Shown piece after piece: positions 24,301 through 32,355 of a stretch of 64,000 nt of DNA. The position numbers and the translations under genes are program-made. Below the pieces are notes generated by a model. That model did no database searches. It had not been told where the DNA came from and saw only the letters and a program-made list of their open reading frames with translations. Source of the DNA: Puccinellia tenuiflora (lineage: Eukaryota > Streptophyta > Magnoliopsida > Poales > Poaceae); contig QRDG01000408.1 of NCBI GenBank assembly GCA_012064385.1, positions 62,001-126,000 on the forward strand. Reading direction: 5' to 3'. Within the stretch, counting starts at the first letter, position 1; each line of letters starts with the position of its first letter.

Positions 24301-26165
24301 CAGATGGCACTGTTGCCTGGAGTGCAACTTGCACTCCTACTGATACCGCACTTCTTCATATGGAACCTCGGGACTATCGGACAGCCCTATCTTCTCCACA
24401 TTGGCGAATCGCAATGGAGCAAGAGTTTGCTGCACTACACCAAAATAAGACCTGGCGACTTGTTCCTTCTCGTTCAGGAGTGAATATCATTGACTGTAAG
24501 TGGGTTTTCAAAATCAAGCAAAAATCAGATGGCTCTATTGAGAGATACAAGGCACGTCTTGTTGCCAAAGGGTTCAAGCAACGATATGGTCTTGACTATG
24601 AGGATACTTTCAGCCCCGTTGTCAAACCAACCACAATCCGTATACTGCTCTCTATGGCTCTCACTCAGGGTTGGCATCTTCGTCAACTTGACATACAAAA
24701 TGCTTTCTTGCATGATGTTCTTGAGGAAGAGGTATTCATGCGTCAGCCTCCAGGTTTTGAGGATTCTGTTTACCCTGATCATCTATGTCGGTTGGATAAA
24801 GCTCTTTATGGATTAAAACAAGCTCCTCGTGCCTGGCATGCTCGACTGAGTTCTGTTCTTACTAAGCTTGGCTTTACTGCATCTACAGCTGACACGTCTT
24901 TGTTCATCCTTCGTCGACCAGCTGTCACTGTCTATTTGCTTATATATGTTGATGACATCATTGTCGTGAGTTCCACTACTGCTGCTGCTGATCACCTTGT
25001 TCAACAGCTTGGTATGTCCTTTGCCCTCAAGGACCTTGGACCCCTACACTACTTCCTGGCATTGAGGTACACAAACAAGGATGTGGTGGTCTTTTGATGA
25101 GTCAACGCAAGTACGCTTTGGAACTTTTGCAGCGTGCGGGGATGACAAAGTGTACTCCTATGTCTACTCCCATGGCTTCTTCTGACAAACTATCAGCTAC
25201 TGACGGTACTCTCTTGTCTTCTGATGATTCTACTCGATATCGCAGTATTGTAGGTGGTTTACAGTATCTCACTATGACACGTCCGGATTTGTCCTTTGCG
25301 GTTAATAAGGTGTGTCAGTACCTACATGCTCCTCGGTGCACTCATTGGTCAGCCGTCAAACGTATTCTACGCTATGTTCAGGCTACTTTATCTCATGGTC
25401 TGTTACTACGGTCTGCTACAACCTCTCCAGACTTGTTGTCCGGCTTCTCAGATGCAGATTGGGCTGACAATTCTGATGACCGGCGATCAACGGGGGCTTT
25501 TGCCATCTTTTATGGTGGTAATCTAGTCGCTTGGAGTGCTAGAAAGCAGGCTACAGTTTCTCGCTCTAGTACAGAGTCTGAATACAAGGCACTTGCTAAT
25601 GCTACTGCTGAACTCATTTGGGTACAAGCTCTTCTTGGTGAACTTGGAGTTTCTCAGAGTAGTCCACCTATATTGTGGTGCGACAATATTGGAGCAACAT
25701 ATCTCTCTGCCAACCCTGTTTTTCATGCTCGCACTAAACATATTGAGGTTGATTTTCACTTTGTTCGTGAACGGGTTGCTCAGAAGCTGCTTCAAATACG
25801 CTTCATCTCCTCCAAGGATCAGTTAGCCGATATCTTCACCAAGCCTCTTCCATTACCATTATTTACTGCTTGTAAGCGCAATCTCAATCTCCATGGAGTT
25901 GAGATTGAGGGAGGGTGATAAACTGTAGTTTGTATAGGTTTCGTCTTGTATTCCGTATGGGTTCCGTGTTGTACTCTGTACCTCTTTGTATCTACACTAT
26001 ATAATGGAACCACGGACCCTCTGGTACCGTGCGATACTTACCCCAATATCTAGAATCTCTACCAAGCCTTTCACTAGTTACATGACATTCTTCAAACGAT
26101 GTCTTTGTTGTGAAGCAGATGCGCCACCACGGGGCAGTAGAGATCATCATGCAGCAGTGGTATAA
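9356..26165 (+). CDS. Unidentified gene, last three coding exons split by TE-filled intron
   Basis: Proposed exons are 9356-9456, 10128-10186 and 26078-26165. Exon 1 follows TTTTCAG and ends GAA/GTAATT. Exon 2 follows GATGCAG and ends AAAATG/GTGTAAG. Exon 3 follows CTAG and runs to TAA. Phases fit throughout, giving about 82 residues with motifs such as WLRPYTRFGEYHASSD, NYMSPNVRHLARRK and a Cys-rich tail FFKRCLCCEADAPP. I do not recognise the protein. The last intron would be about 15.9 kb, of which CACTA 1 and the Copia element make up 14.8 kb; without them it is about 1.1 kb. An exon-like donor at 26219 and acceptor near 26600 suggest a 3'-UTR intron. Upstream exons may lie at 7279-7848. 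Alternative: a decayed gene fragment or non-coding transcript. Confidence 0.35.
9457..10634 (+). other. Intron-like AT-rich sequence
   Basis: Apart from the exon-like block at 10128-10186, nothing else is recognisable here. Base composition is AT-rich with scattered T-tracts, as in plant introns. It ends at the target duplication of CACTA element 1. Confidence 0.3.
11118..13343 (-). pseudogene. CACTA 1 Ulp1-like (C48) cysteine protease gene, internal deletion
   Basis: Seven exons are traceable by splice sites and by alignment to the CACTA 2 copy: 13343-13092, 12993-12202, 12112-11933, 11829-11719, 11611-11542, 11453-11349 and 11243-11118. Exons 3-6 are 180, 111, 70 and 105 nt, exactly as in CACTA 2. 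The C-terminal part keeps the catalytic pattern of a Ulp1/SENP-type protease: His in 'YHFILVVI', Asp in 'EVYDSL', Gln in 'EQPKG' and Cys in 'LLCGYYVCE'. Exon 1 encodes an acidic Gly/Asp/Gln-rich stretch longer than in CACTA 2. Exon 2 is 878 nt shorter; the missing part is the proline-rich middle, and because 878 is not a multiple of three the frame shifts near 12560 (WRKYEDEDPANFTG in one frame, QSLPPLKVLTDKD in another). Hence a pseudogene. The start ATG at 13343 matches the CACTA 2 start. Confidence 0.8.
13932..13975 (+). repeat. CCCTAG/CCCTCG hexamer run
   Basis: Four to five CCCTAG units followed by CCCTCG units stand in the leader of the cargo gene just before its start. The unit differs from the plant telomere repeat CCCTAAA, so it is a simple leader microsatellite. 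Confidence 0.6.
13987..15075 (+). CDS. CACTA 1 cargo gene: proline-rich acidic protein of unknown function
   Basis: Single-exon frame of 362 residues starting at the ATG at 13987 (MSKRWWPG). The upstream in-frame extension to 13468 lacks an ATG start and is low-complexity. Order of segments: Ser/Gly/Arg-rich N-terminus, polyproline, basic KKKK stretch near residue 75, a conserved-looking block with RYRRYVRVEEAQWHWEN, WSDVHLPDNWHLN and RIPVPPIP, then ARRRSLLP, SPYWDQWFREEHDERR, acidic runs with EEDDDVDD, and a proline/glutamine-rich tail ending SDEEGDED. I recognise this as a type of hypothetical protein seen repeatedly in Triticeae genomes, function unknown. GC content is far above that of its transposon neighbours. 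It lies opposite in strand to the transposase, in the slot between TNPD and the protease. A short upstream ATG frame (13881-13901) precedes it and a TTTTTAAA box lies near 13857. Confidence 0.65.
   Translation: MSKRWWPGAGGKHQSESGGSGSGRSGRRRGAGLPPLAPPPPPPPSAPRGVRIVGADPRRAGPQAGGPAAKKKKPTARYRRYVRVEEAQWHWENAVPVRWSDVHLPDNWHLNPQRIPVPPIPTDPTARAVEIARRRSLLPNHLLDDPAYAPGSPYWDQWFREEHDERRRSYFAPAPEPPEERTEYPVLPEGMDDLDQWLEVDSDGEAAPMEEDDDVDDALKAAMAASRQAFVDDERRRWEMVVQDALPPPPPPHGLPPQGPPPPPPGLDWVQALVQEEEAYDPPEEEYQEPVGFPPELFGQSWVFTTVPQLPLPPPPPPQDAILEEPGTPPRDVPMEQQQQPPAHLWEAPPYVVLSDEEGDED
15076..15923. other. Spacer downstream of CACTA 1 cargo gene
   Basis: It contains a tandem duplication around 15184-15260 ('accaccgccgccgccgattctagctagggttcg' type, about 50 bp period), a (GGC)n microsatellite at about 15339-15363, and a cluster of 'agtcccggt' palindromes at 15486-15650 like those at the element ends. 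AT-rich text follows to the TNPD stop. The GC-rich minus-strand frames here are compositional. An AAG/GTACGG-like donor near 15287 on the minus strand could mark a leader exon but nothing supports a protein. Confidence 0.4.
15486..15565. repeat. Perfect 35-bp inverted repeat with 10-nt loop
   Basis: Arms 15486-15520 and 15531-15565 are exact reverse complements built from the CACTA subterminal motif (agtcccggtccgtgacacca and its inverse), separated by AAGACCCCTA. It lies inside the element, next to the cargo gene, rather than at an end. Confidence 0.85.
15924..19220 (-). pseudogene. CACTA 1 TNPD/tnp2 transposase, one in-frame stop
   Basis: One reading frame runs from the ATG at 19220 to 15924 (about 1098 codons) and is interrupted only by a TAG at 16940-16938. 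Domains in order: transposase-associated N-terminal domain (residues about 5-80, with CPCSVCKN and HLLKSGFMTGYNCWTKHGE), an acidic linker, the tnp2 catalytic region (about 230-500, e.g. YNLPPWLCMKRKFIMMPVLI and LFVTINDWPALSNISGQSNK), a DUF4218-type region (about 600-760) and, after the stop, a DUF4216-type region (FKCKWFNLTGGVHVDPKYG). At the stop, alignment with CACTA 2 shows six codons missing and one remaining codon changed to TAG. TNPD cleaves the element ends at the CACTA termini. Next to it upstream is the tail-anchored protein gene. Confidence 0.9.
19386..19757 (-). CDS. CACTA 1 small coiled-coil tail-anchored protein
   Basis: Intact frame of 123 residues starting MVLISVPVGPRPVY. Residues about 28-85 are rich in Glu, Lys and Leu with heptad spacing (coiled coil), then a basic stretch with DAMRLKIRKIRNYAI and EAWYHY, then one hydrophobic segment (VGSIVTIVVIFIAFVVGL, about 100-119) and a tiny basic tail KFFR. 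That arrangement predicts a C-terminally anchored membrane protein. CACTA 2 encodes a close relative in the same place upstream of TNPD. The 5' leader has a conserved exon ending CTCCTCG/GTGAGT near 19853 and an acceptor TATAG just before the ATG, as in CACTA 2. No known family is recognised; function unknown. It has a single coding exon here, whereas CACTA 2 has an intron. Confidence 0.75.
   Translation of the reverse strand: MVLISVPVGPRPVYNDPDVVVEPEIPTDPIIEFFENEINDLKAKLERSENLRLQTLEEKMKLELHIADIVDEHKIKMDAMRLKIRKIRNYAIHKEAWYHYGVGSIVTIVVIFIAFVVGLKFFR
20536..21157 (+). other. AT-rich sequence between CACTA 1 and Copia, probable intron
   Basis: No coding potential or repeat is evident. It continues the host sequence left of CACTA 1 and ends TTCCTAACCTAGT at the Copia target site, which would be the original splice acceptor of the host exon at 26078. 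Confidence 0.35.
21158..21315 (+). repeat. Copia 5' LTR
   Basis: It starts TGATAAACTG and ends CCAAGTCTTTCA, immediately before the primer-binding site. A TATATAA box is near 21240. It differs from the 3' LTR only at three C/T sites. Confidence 0.95.
21316..21327 (+). promoter_or_regulatory. Copia primer-binding site (initiator tRNA-Met type)
   Basis: TGGTATCAGAGC abuts the end of the 5' LTR with no spacer. It is the standard plant Copia site complementary to the 3' end of initiator tRNA-Met. Confidence 0.95.
21432..25918 (+). pseudogene. Copia gag-pol polyprotein, one frameshift
   Basis: The first ATG in frame is 21432 (MAPNTTTSFQ). Order: UBN2-type gag (residues about 40-250), a zinc-knuckle region near 312, protease (WYADTAATDHFTND), integrase with the HHCC motif (H..H in QWHSRLGHPA, C..C in VCDACQQGKS) and DDE core (SDVWGP, SFIDAYSRF, DWGGEY...QNGTAERKH), reverse transcriptase with YVDDI, and RNase H (DADWAD, SRSSTESEYKAL, ADIFTKPL). 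The frame ends at a TGA formed by the first bases of the 3' LTR. Two defects are seen. A single G is missing near 25060 (TACTTCCTGGCATTG), shifting the frame so the upstream part ends at 25097 and the rest continues from about 25062 in the next frame. In the zinc knuckle the second Cys is Tyr and an extra Cys replaces a basic residue (CQIYSKVGHVASCC). Confidence 0.93.
25900..25915 (+). promoter_or_regulatory. Copia polypurine tract
   Basis: A purine-rich run ending GATTGAGGGAGGG lies directly before the 3' LTR and would prime plus-strand synthesis. Confidence 0.85.
25916..26073 (+). repeat. Copia 3' LTR
   Basis: 158 bp, TGATAAACTG to AAGCCTTTCA, followed by the target duplication CTAGT. Confidence 0.95.
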
Positions 26166-26799
26166 GGACTCGACGCTCATGACCTTTAACTTGACCCTCT
26201 CCATGTTCTTGTGACCAGGTAAGTAGATCTAGGTCTCGTCACTCTCCCTACCTTTGCCCTGTGATTTTTAAACTCTTCTAGTTGTTTGTAATCTAGGGCA
26301 CCAGTTTATGCTAATTGCTTCCGTAAGCTTTCTTGGTTATCGTCCTAGCTGTATCAGTGGACTCGAGAGTAATAACCAGATTATTATGTCAGTGTTAATG
26401 AAATTGTCTTTTGCACTGGAATTACTAAATGCAATTCTCAATCTTGTATTATTGAATCTTACAAGACTTATCTGGAATAGTTAAGTTGATATCAGGTACA
26501 TTTGTTGGGTGATAGCACATTTCTTTAGTGAACTTAAACAAACAACATATATGTGCTAGCTAGGGACATTAACTTAACTTTTTTTATTCTTGATTGCAGG
26601 ATGCAAATGTTAATGGAAATGGAAATAAATAGCTGCACTGGATTCTACATCACGTACATTAGATACCTACGATATATTTGACTTTCATTTGATCGATATT
26701 AGCTATGAGAATAATGATTTGTATAAGAATTATGATTTGTATGTACAGCTGAATATTTTAATTCAATGCCCGTATTTTTGTTTCCCGTATTTTTTTTTG
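26166..26799 (+). other. Probable 3'-UTR and intron of the host gene
   Basis: After the TAA at 26163-26165 comes a donor (GACCAG/GTAAGT, 26218/26219) and, about 380 bp on, an acceptor (TTGCAG/GATGC near 26600) with a GGAAATAAAT poly(A)-like signal near 26622. A second frame across 26098-26214 (DVFVVKQMRHHG) is open but is preceded by an in-frame stop without an acceptor, so it is not preferred. Nothing else is seen up to about 26800. Confidence 0.3.
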
Positions 26800-27963
26800 C
26801 TTTATTTTTCTTTAGCGTTGCAATAGGCTATTACCACGGTAAATGTAGTGTTGCGTCAACTCTTAGTCGCCACGACTTTCTGCTTTGTTCCCATGTTGTG
26901 ATAACTGCTTGGCGTCACAACAAAAGTTTTGTTGAAATAGACTTTCGTCACCAACAGTTTACATCGTAGCAAAAGATTTTCTCCACTAACATTCTTGCCG
27001 TTGCGATAGCTATTTGAAGCCACCAAACCAAACTTCGTTGAAATAGAGAATTGCCACACAAAAATTTAACTGTCGCACTAGTTTATGGCTACTTATATTT
27101 TGGCTGTTGCGATTACTACTTGTTGCCATCAAAATAATATTTGTTGGAATAGAGCATCGCCACGAAAAGTTTCGACGTTGCGAATACTGTTTGGCGCCAC
27201 CAAAATAATTTGTGTTGAGATAGATTATCGCCACGGAATTTTTTCATTGTCGCAATACTTTGTCGCTTCAAAAATTATGACCGTAGCGATAACCAGAAAA
27301 TTCTTGTTACCACGGTTGAATTTTTTGTCGCCAATCGTTTTTGCCACGAATATAAGGTTTGTTGGCATAGTTTTTTGCTGCAAAATTGGACGTCGCAAAT
27401 AAACTGGACTATTCCAACGAAAGAGCATGCGCCACGAAACACGCCCCGTTGACATAGTGGTCACTCGCCACGGTTCGGTACTTGATGCAGTAGATCTATA
27501 CCCACAAATAAAAACGGTTGCATTAGGTGAGTGCGGCCACGAAAAAACGCGTGGCAATTTCCCGCATGAATGGTTGCAGAAGGCAAATTTATTTGCCACG
27601 AAACTTGTTCCGCGGAAAAAACCTAAAACCACGCGGTTTTTCGCAACGCCGACCAACGAAAGTGATTTTGATGCAACAGGTACTGATCAAGATCAAATGG
27701 AGAAAATGTAGATGTGAAACTATGTTCTTTGAACACCTTCTTCCATGCTATTGAAGCTGGCAAACAGGGGAGTGAGTGAAGAGAGAAGCCATGCCTCTTT
27801 CGATGTGAGGCAAGCGATGAACGAGTAGATGCTGCCCTTAGACCAATTTTCTCTTTCGGTAGCTGACACGGAGGCTAGGAAACCTTATTCGAGACCTATT
27901 GCGACGATTTGACGCTTATTTTCACGATTTTGTTCATTGCAATAGACCGGATTTCTTGTAGTG
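26800..27963. mobile_element. Terminal fragment of another CACTA element
   Basis: The right end reads GGATTTCTTGTAGTG (27949-27963), the inverse of the common CACTACAAGAAA terminus. From 26800 to about 27700 an irregular repeat with 'ttgcgata', 'gccacgaaa' and 'gttgaaatag' words recurs every 60-70 bp, as in CACTA subterminal arrays. No left terminus was found, so this is a truncated or very diverged copy. Short open frames inside are repeat artefacts. Confidence 0.6.
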
Positions 27964-28245
27964 ACTTAACCGAATCTCCTCAGTCAGTGCGCTATCGATC
28001 TGCTCTGATTATTTCTGCTCTCCTCTCCAATCTCCAACAAGGAACCCATGTGCTATCTAGCGCTCCAGTACGCTCAAGCTGAGCAGAGAAATACCTAGCT
28101 AACTAGCAGTGCACACGTATTCCTGTATCTAATACGGAGTGATGCTGATTGGAGAATTAGATCTGTTCGGGAGTGATGTTGAGAGAGATCTTTTTTTTCC
28201 TATATTGAGAACAAGTGATGATCAGATCAGAGCTAGCGTGTGATG

Positions 28246-28290
<45 letters not shown>

Positions 28291-29036
28291 GAGCTGGCGT
28301 GGACTGTGTGTCTTCACAACGAAGCAAGCAGATGCAACCGGTGGTTGATCCGTATGTGTCGCTCTCACGATTCGGCTCTGGTCAACCAGTTCTCTTGTTG
28401 TCGCCCTCCTCTAAATCAAGCCATGTTTTTTATTTAAGTATTCACTCTCCTATGAAACCTAATTAAAAATTCTCTTCTTCCTAAATGTATGGATCTTTTA
28501 AAAAGAATGCTGAAATTTTTCAAAATAAAAGAATCGATTCCAATAATACAAGCACTATGAGACCATAAATAGTTTCTTTTCTATTCCCAAGGAACGGTTT
28601 AAATTTTCATCATATGTATGATGAAAACCGACCCTGCAAATCTCGGCGAGTTGGCAAAGAAACGACGATATGATCGCCATTCGATCAAAAATCGGGATTT
28701 GGACCCTCAATGCCAACTCCACCTGTAAGAACACGAAAGCGACGACTGCCATACTCACGTACGTAACCTCAAATCTGATGTTGACCCGCCCACCCATATG
28801 CATGATTGGCTCCCAGTCTTGTTACGTAACCGCGACACGTGGTGCGACGTCCATCGAACTGCCGCCCATGAGCGATCCCGTTGCTGCCTTGTCCGGAGAA
28901 TCATTTTGGAGGAACAAGGTTTCCCACACCTCGACGGTGAGGAGGAATGCCACCACGAAGTGCTCAACATTTGCGGGGGAGCCTCGAGCAACGGATCCAG
29001 GGGCTAAGCTAAGGCCATCCACCATATACTCTAACA
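27964..29036. other. Unassigned sequence with part of a Copia-type LTR
   Basis: The right part, read on the minus strand from 29037, begins TGTTAGAGTATATGG directly after a GAGGGGGAA purine tract, which is the usual start of a 3' LTR of a plant Copia element. How far the LTR extends to the left is unclear, and no TSD was found. The stretch 27964-28240 and 28302-28600 shows no gene. Confidence 0.4.
28226..28301 (+). repeat. Poly(A)40 insertion flanked by a 15-bp duplication
   Basis: A run of 40 A (28248-28287) with seven preceding bases is flanked by ATCAGAGCTAGCGTG (28226-28240) and ATCAGAGCTGGCGTG (28287-28301), which differ at one base. This is the footprint expected of a retroposon truncated to its tail. 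Confidence 0.65.
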
Positions 29037-29425
29037 TTCCCCCTCAGTCGTAGCGGGAGTGAAGCGAACGTTTGCGACTGGAGAAGTCCTGCGAGAAGTC
29101 CTGCGCGTCCGTCGCCTCCTCCACCTTGTCATCATCGCCGTCCCCTTCTGGTTCCTTCTCTTCCCTCTCTTCCCTCCCGCAGTCACAGCGGGAGTGTCGT
29201 GGGCGCAAGCGATGATGCGGATGCTGTTGACTGGAGCTTTTGAGTTGCTGTAGACGTGTGCTTGATGTTGATGTCGAGGTAGCCGAGCATGATGTAGCCG
29301 TGGTCGATGATGTCGCAGTCGATGTAGCCGATATAGCCGAAGGCGCAGTTTTTTTTTTTTTTTTGCACGGTTTTGTGTCATATGGCGGCAGCGGCAGGGT
29401 TTCTGCAGCGGCGGCTGGGTTTTTG

Positions 29426-29645
29426 GGCGGCGTGCGGGCGCGACTCATGTGAGAGCAGCGGCGGCAGGCGGCGGGTCGTAGGCGGCATGCGGGCGCGACT
29501 CATGTGAGAGCAGCGGCGGCAGGCGGCGGGTCGTGGGCGGCGTGCGGGCGCGACTCATGTGAGAGCAGCGGCGGCAGGCGGCGGGTCGTGGGCGGCGTGC
29601 GGGCACGACTCATGTGAGAGCAGCGGCGGCAGGCGGCGGGTCGTG
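29426..29645. repeat. 55-bp minisatellite, four units
   Basis: Four consecutive 55-bp units (ggcggcgtgcgggcgcgact...) differ by one or two bases each. It creates repetitive open frames on the minus strand that are not genes. Confidence 0.9.
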
Positions 29646-30494
29646 GTGATTTTGTCGGCGCGGCTCGACTCGTGTGATGTAGACCTTGGCATTGATTTTT
29701 GTTGGCGATGTAGAACTCGACGAAGACCTTGGTGTAGTCGTACAGCTTGACGTAGTTGTTCATGTCGGTGTAGATCGACGGCGATGTAGTTGTCCAGCTC
29801 CACTTCTGCTGCTTGTACGTGTCGGCGTCCATCTTTGCGGGCAGCGCACCGGGCGGGCGAGACGATCGGGCGTTTAGCGCGTCGGCGCTGCAGCGATCGC
29901 CCTAGCAGAGCGCCGGGCCGCCAGCCTATGGTAGCTGGTGCCGTGTCGATGAAGATTTTGATGAAGACGTGCTGAAGCTGAGTCCGGATTATCCGGTGTC
30001 GGCCGGATTATCCGGGGGCGTGTAGACGCTCGATCCTGGAATCTGCATGTTGCTGTGCTGCTTGCGGAGACCTGCGCGTACCTGCATCTGAATTCCTTCA
30101 CGTGGAGCTGGTGTCCATGATGCTTGACTTGACGTGTCGTCGTGGCCGGCGGCTGGGATCCACACGGAAGGCAGTCACGTGCGGTCGTGTTGGCGCTTGA
30201 CGATCTGCAGCAAACCTGGACATACATGCTCGTCCTTGCATGTTGTGCCAGCTGCATGTGCGATCCACACGCGACGGACGCGCAGCAGCGGAGCGCCGGC
30301 GGCGCCGGCGGCCGGACTCTGCCCCGAGTAGATTGATTTGAAGATCTGCACCGAAATTTTGAGGGTATCAAGAAAACTTGGGATTTATTTGTGGCTAAAC
30401 TAATCTGGCTGGATCTGATCTAAGAATTTGTGGAATTTCGGAAAAAACTAATCTAGTCTAAAAGAACCGATCTGATCTTTGATCAAGACCGGGT

Positions 30495-30540
30495 GCCGCG
30501 CCCCCGAGGAGAAATCTCCCCGGGGGCGGCGCGCGGTGCG
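30495..30540 (-). repeat. GC-rich hairpin in the Copia-type leader
   Basis: The sequence around GCGCCCCCGAGGAG-AAAT-CTCCCCGGGGGCGGCGCG folds into a strong stem-loop about 45 nt downstream of the primer-binding site. In retroelements this is where RNA dimer or packaging signals lie; that role is inferred. Confidence 0.45.
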
Positions 30541-30581
30541 GAAGTGGTGGAGGCTTAGGATCGGTGCCGCGAGGCTAACCG

Positions 30582-30593
30582 CTCTGATACCAT
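30582..30593 (-). promoter_or_regulatory. Primer-binding site (tRNA-Met type), minus strand
   Basis: GCTCTGATACCA on the plus strand is the inverse of TGGTATCAGAGC. It is followed on the plus strand by TGTGAAAATAG, the last bases of an LTR in inverse. Confidence 0.8.
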
Positions 30594-32355
30594 GTGAAAA
30601 TAGATGATGGAACATGACATCGAAAAAGCTCGGAACCTAAAGTTAATTCTTTCGGCATTCGAGCGATTATCGGGTCTAAAGATAAACTTCCATAAAAGTG
30701 AATTGTTTTGTTTTGGCGAGGCCCAGGATGAAGCTTCTGAGTATGCCGAGCTTTTTGGGTGTGCACAGGGCCAATTCCCTATCAACTACTTGGGGATCCG
30801 ATTCATTATCGGAGACTCACAAATGTTGAATGGAAGTTGTTGGAGGAAAGACTTCAGATTCGTTTAAATAGTTGGAAAGGTAAACTCCTATCCCTCGGAG
30901 GAAGATTGGTTCTCATTAATTCAGTACTGACAAACATGGTGTTGTATATGATTTCCTTCTTCCAATTGCCTAAAGGGGTCTTGAAAAGATTGGATTATTT
31001 CCGCTCAAGATTCTTTTGGCAAGGGGATAGTGAGAAGAAGAAGTATCGACTGACTAAATGGAGTGTGGTTTGCCGGCCAAAAGACCAAGGTGGGCTCGGA
31101 GTTCATGACCTCGAGGTCAAGAATAGAGCACTACTTGGTAAATGGTTATTCAAACTTCTTTCGGAAGAAGGAATTTGGCAGACTCTTGTAAGAAGGAAAT
31201 ATGTGGGGGAAAAAGCTGTATCCCAGGTTGTTTGGAAACCTGGAGATTCACACTTTTGGGCTGGTCTCATGGCCACAAAAAAGTATTTCTTCCCACATGC
31301 TTCATTCTCCATTAAGAATGGATCGGAGATTAGGTTCTGGGAAGATAGATGGCTTGGCCAAACTACTCTTCGTGAACAATATCCGGCTCTATATAATGTG
31401 GTGCGTTACAAAAGCGATACATTGGCTAAGGTGATGGGTACATCCCCACCTAATGTATCGTTTAGGAGAACGCTATTAGGGCCTCGAGAAGCAGCTTGGA
31501 ATGCTTTGTTGCTTCGGTTGGACTCTGTTCAACTCCAGGGAGGCCCTGATGAACTTCGTTGGATTCCAACTAAGAATGGTATTTTCTCGGTTGCTTCCAT
31601 GTATAGAGTTCTTACACTAGTGGAAAAACAGCCAAAGGATGTTACCCTTAGTACCGGTTTGGTTACAAACCGGTACTAAAGCTAGCACTAGTACCGGCTC
31701 CAGAGCCCAGTGCGCCGGGAATCTGTAGTACCGGTTTGTGCTAGACCTTTAGTACCGGTTCGTGCTACGAACCGGTACTAAAGGGTTTCGCGCCAAAAAT
31801 GCTGCGGCTGCGGGGCCGGCGCTGCACCTTTAGTACCGGTTTGCATAGCAAACCGGTACTAGAGGGTGTGCAGCCTATTTCATCAACCCGACCCGCTCAT
31901 TTTTTCATCTCCAACACATTTCCAACATAAATCTCTCCTCTCACACTCCAAACAAATCTCCATTTTTCTCCACCATTTTGTTAAGATTGGCGGCAACCAT
32001 CTATCCAAGGGTTAGCAACATGATCCTTTCTTCCGGCGTTCCTAATTTAGCTCATTTCGTATAGTTTAACTCTTTTCACTTTTTTAGTGCTAGCAAGGTG
32101 TTTGATGAAATGTCTAAGTTAGTGATTTCATTCGTTTTATATGCAATTTGATCTCAAATTAAAGTATGCTTTGTTGGTTTTAGTATCTTCCCCGTCCTCA
32201 CCGCCGTCGATCGCCAGCGCCGTCCCTAGCCGGCACCACCTCGGTGAGCCTACTTGTTTTTATGTTTTATACAAAAACTTAGTTTTATGTGATAGATGCA
32301 TAGTTTTACTTTATAATTTTCTTACTTGTATGATTGTTTTTTTATGTATAGTGCC

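Larger units (their letters stand above)
21158..26073 (+). mobile_element. Complete Copia LTR retrotransposon with short LTRs
   Basis: Two 158-bp LTRs (21158-21315, 25916-26073) are flanked by a perfect 5-bp duplication CTAGT (21153-21157 and 26074-26078). The tRNA-Met primer-binding site follows the first LTR directly and a purine tract precedes the second. Between them lies one gag-pol frame in the Copia order (integrase before reverse transcriptase). The LTRs differ at three positions, all C/T transitions, which suggests a recent insertion (well under about a million years if usual grass rates apply; the sample is small). A single-base deletion in pol makes it defective. Confidence 0.97.
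29038..30593 (-). mobile_element. Non-coding Copia-type element (internal region)
   Basis: On the minus strand the segment starts with a tRNA-Met primer-binding site at 30593-30582 and ends with the purine tract at about 29038-29046, next to an LTR start. The 1.55 kb between carries no gag or pol domain. It holds a GC-rich leader, a T16 run at 29349-29364 and a 55-bp tandem array. It looks like a TRIM/LARD-style element that relies on others. The LTR to the right of 30594 is reduced to about ten bases (TGTGAAAATAG) before LINE sequence starts. Confidence 0.6.

Noticed and set aside
26098..26214. Alternative exon reading DVFVVKQMRHHGAVE to a TGA
   Set aside because: An in-frame stop lies at 26083-26085 and no AG acceptor stands between it and 26098; the other frame joins the upstream exon in phase.
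29500..29832. Minus-strand 110-codon frame beginning MDADTYKQQK
   Set aside because: More than half is the 55-bp repeat and the rest matches no domain; treated as element leader.
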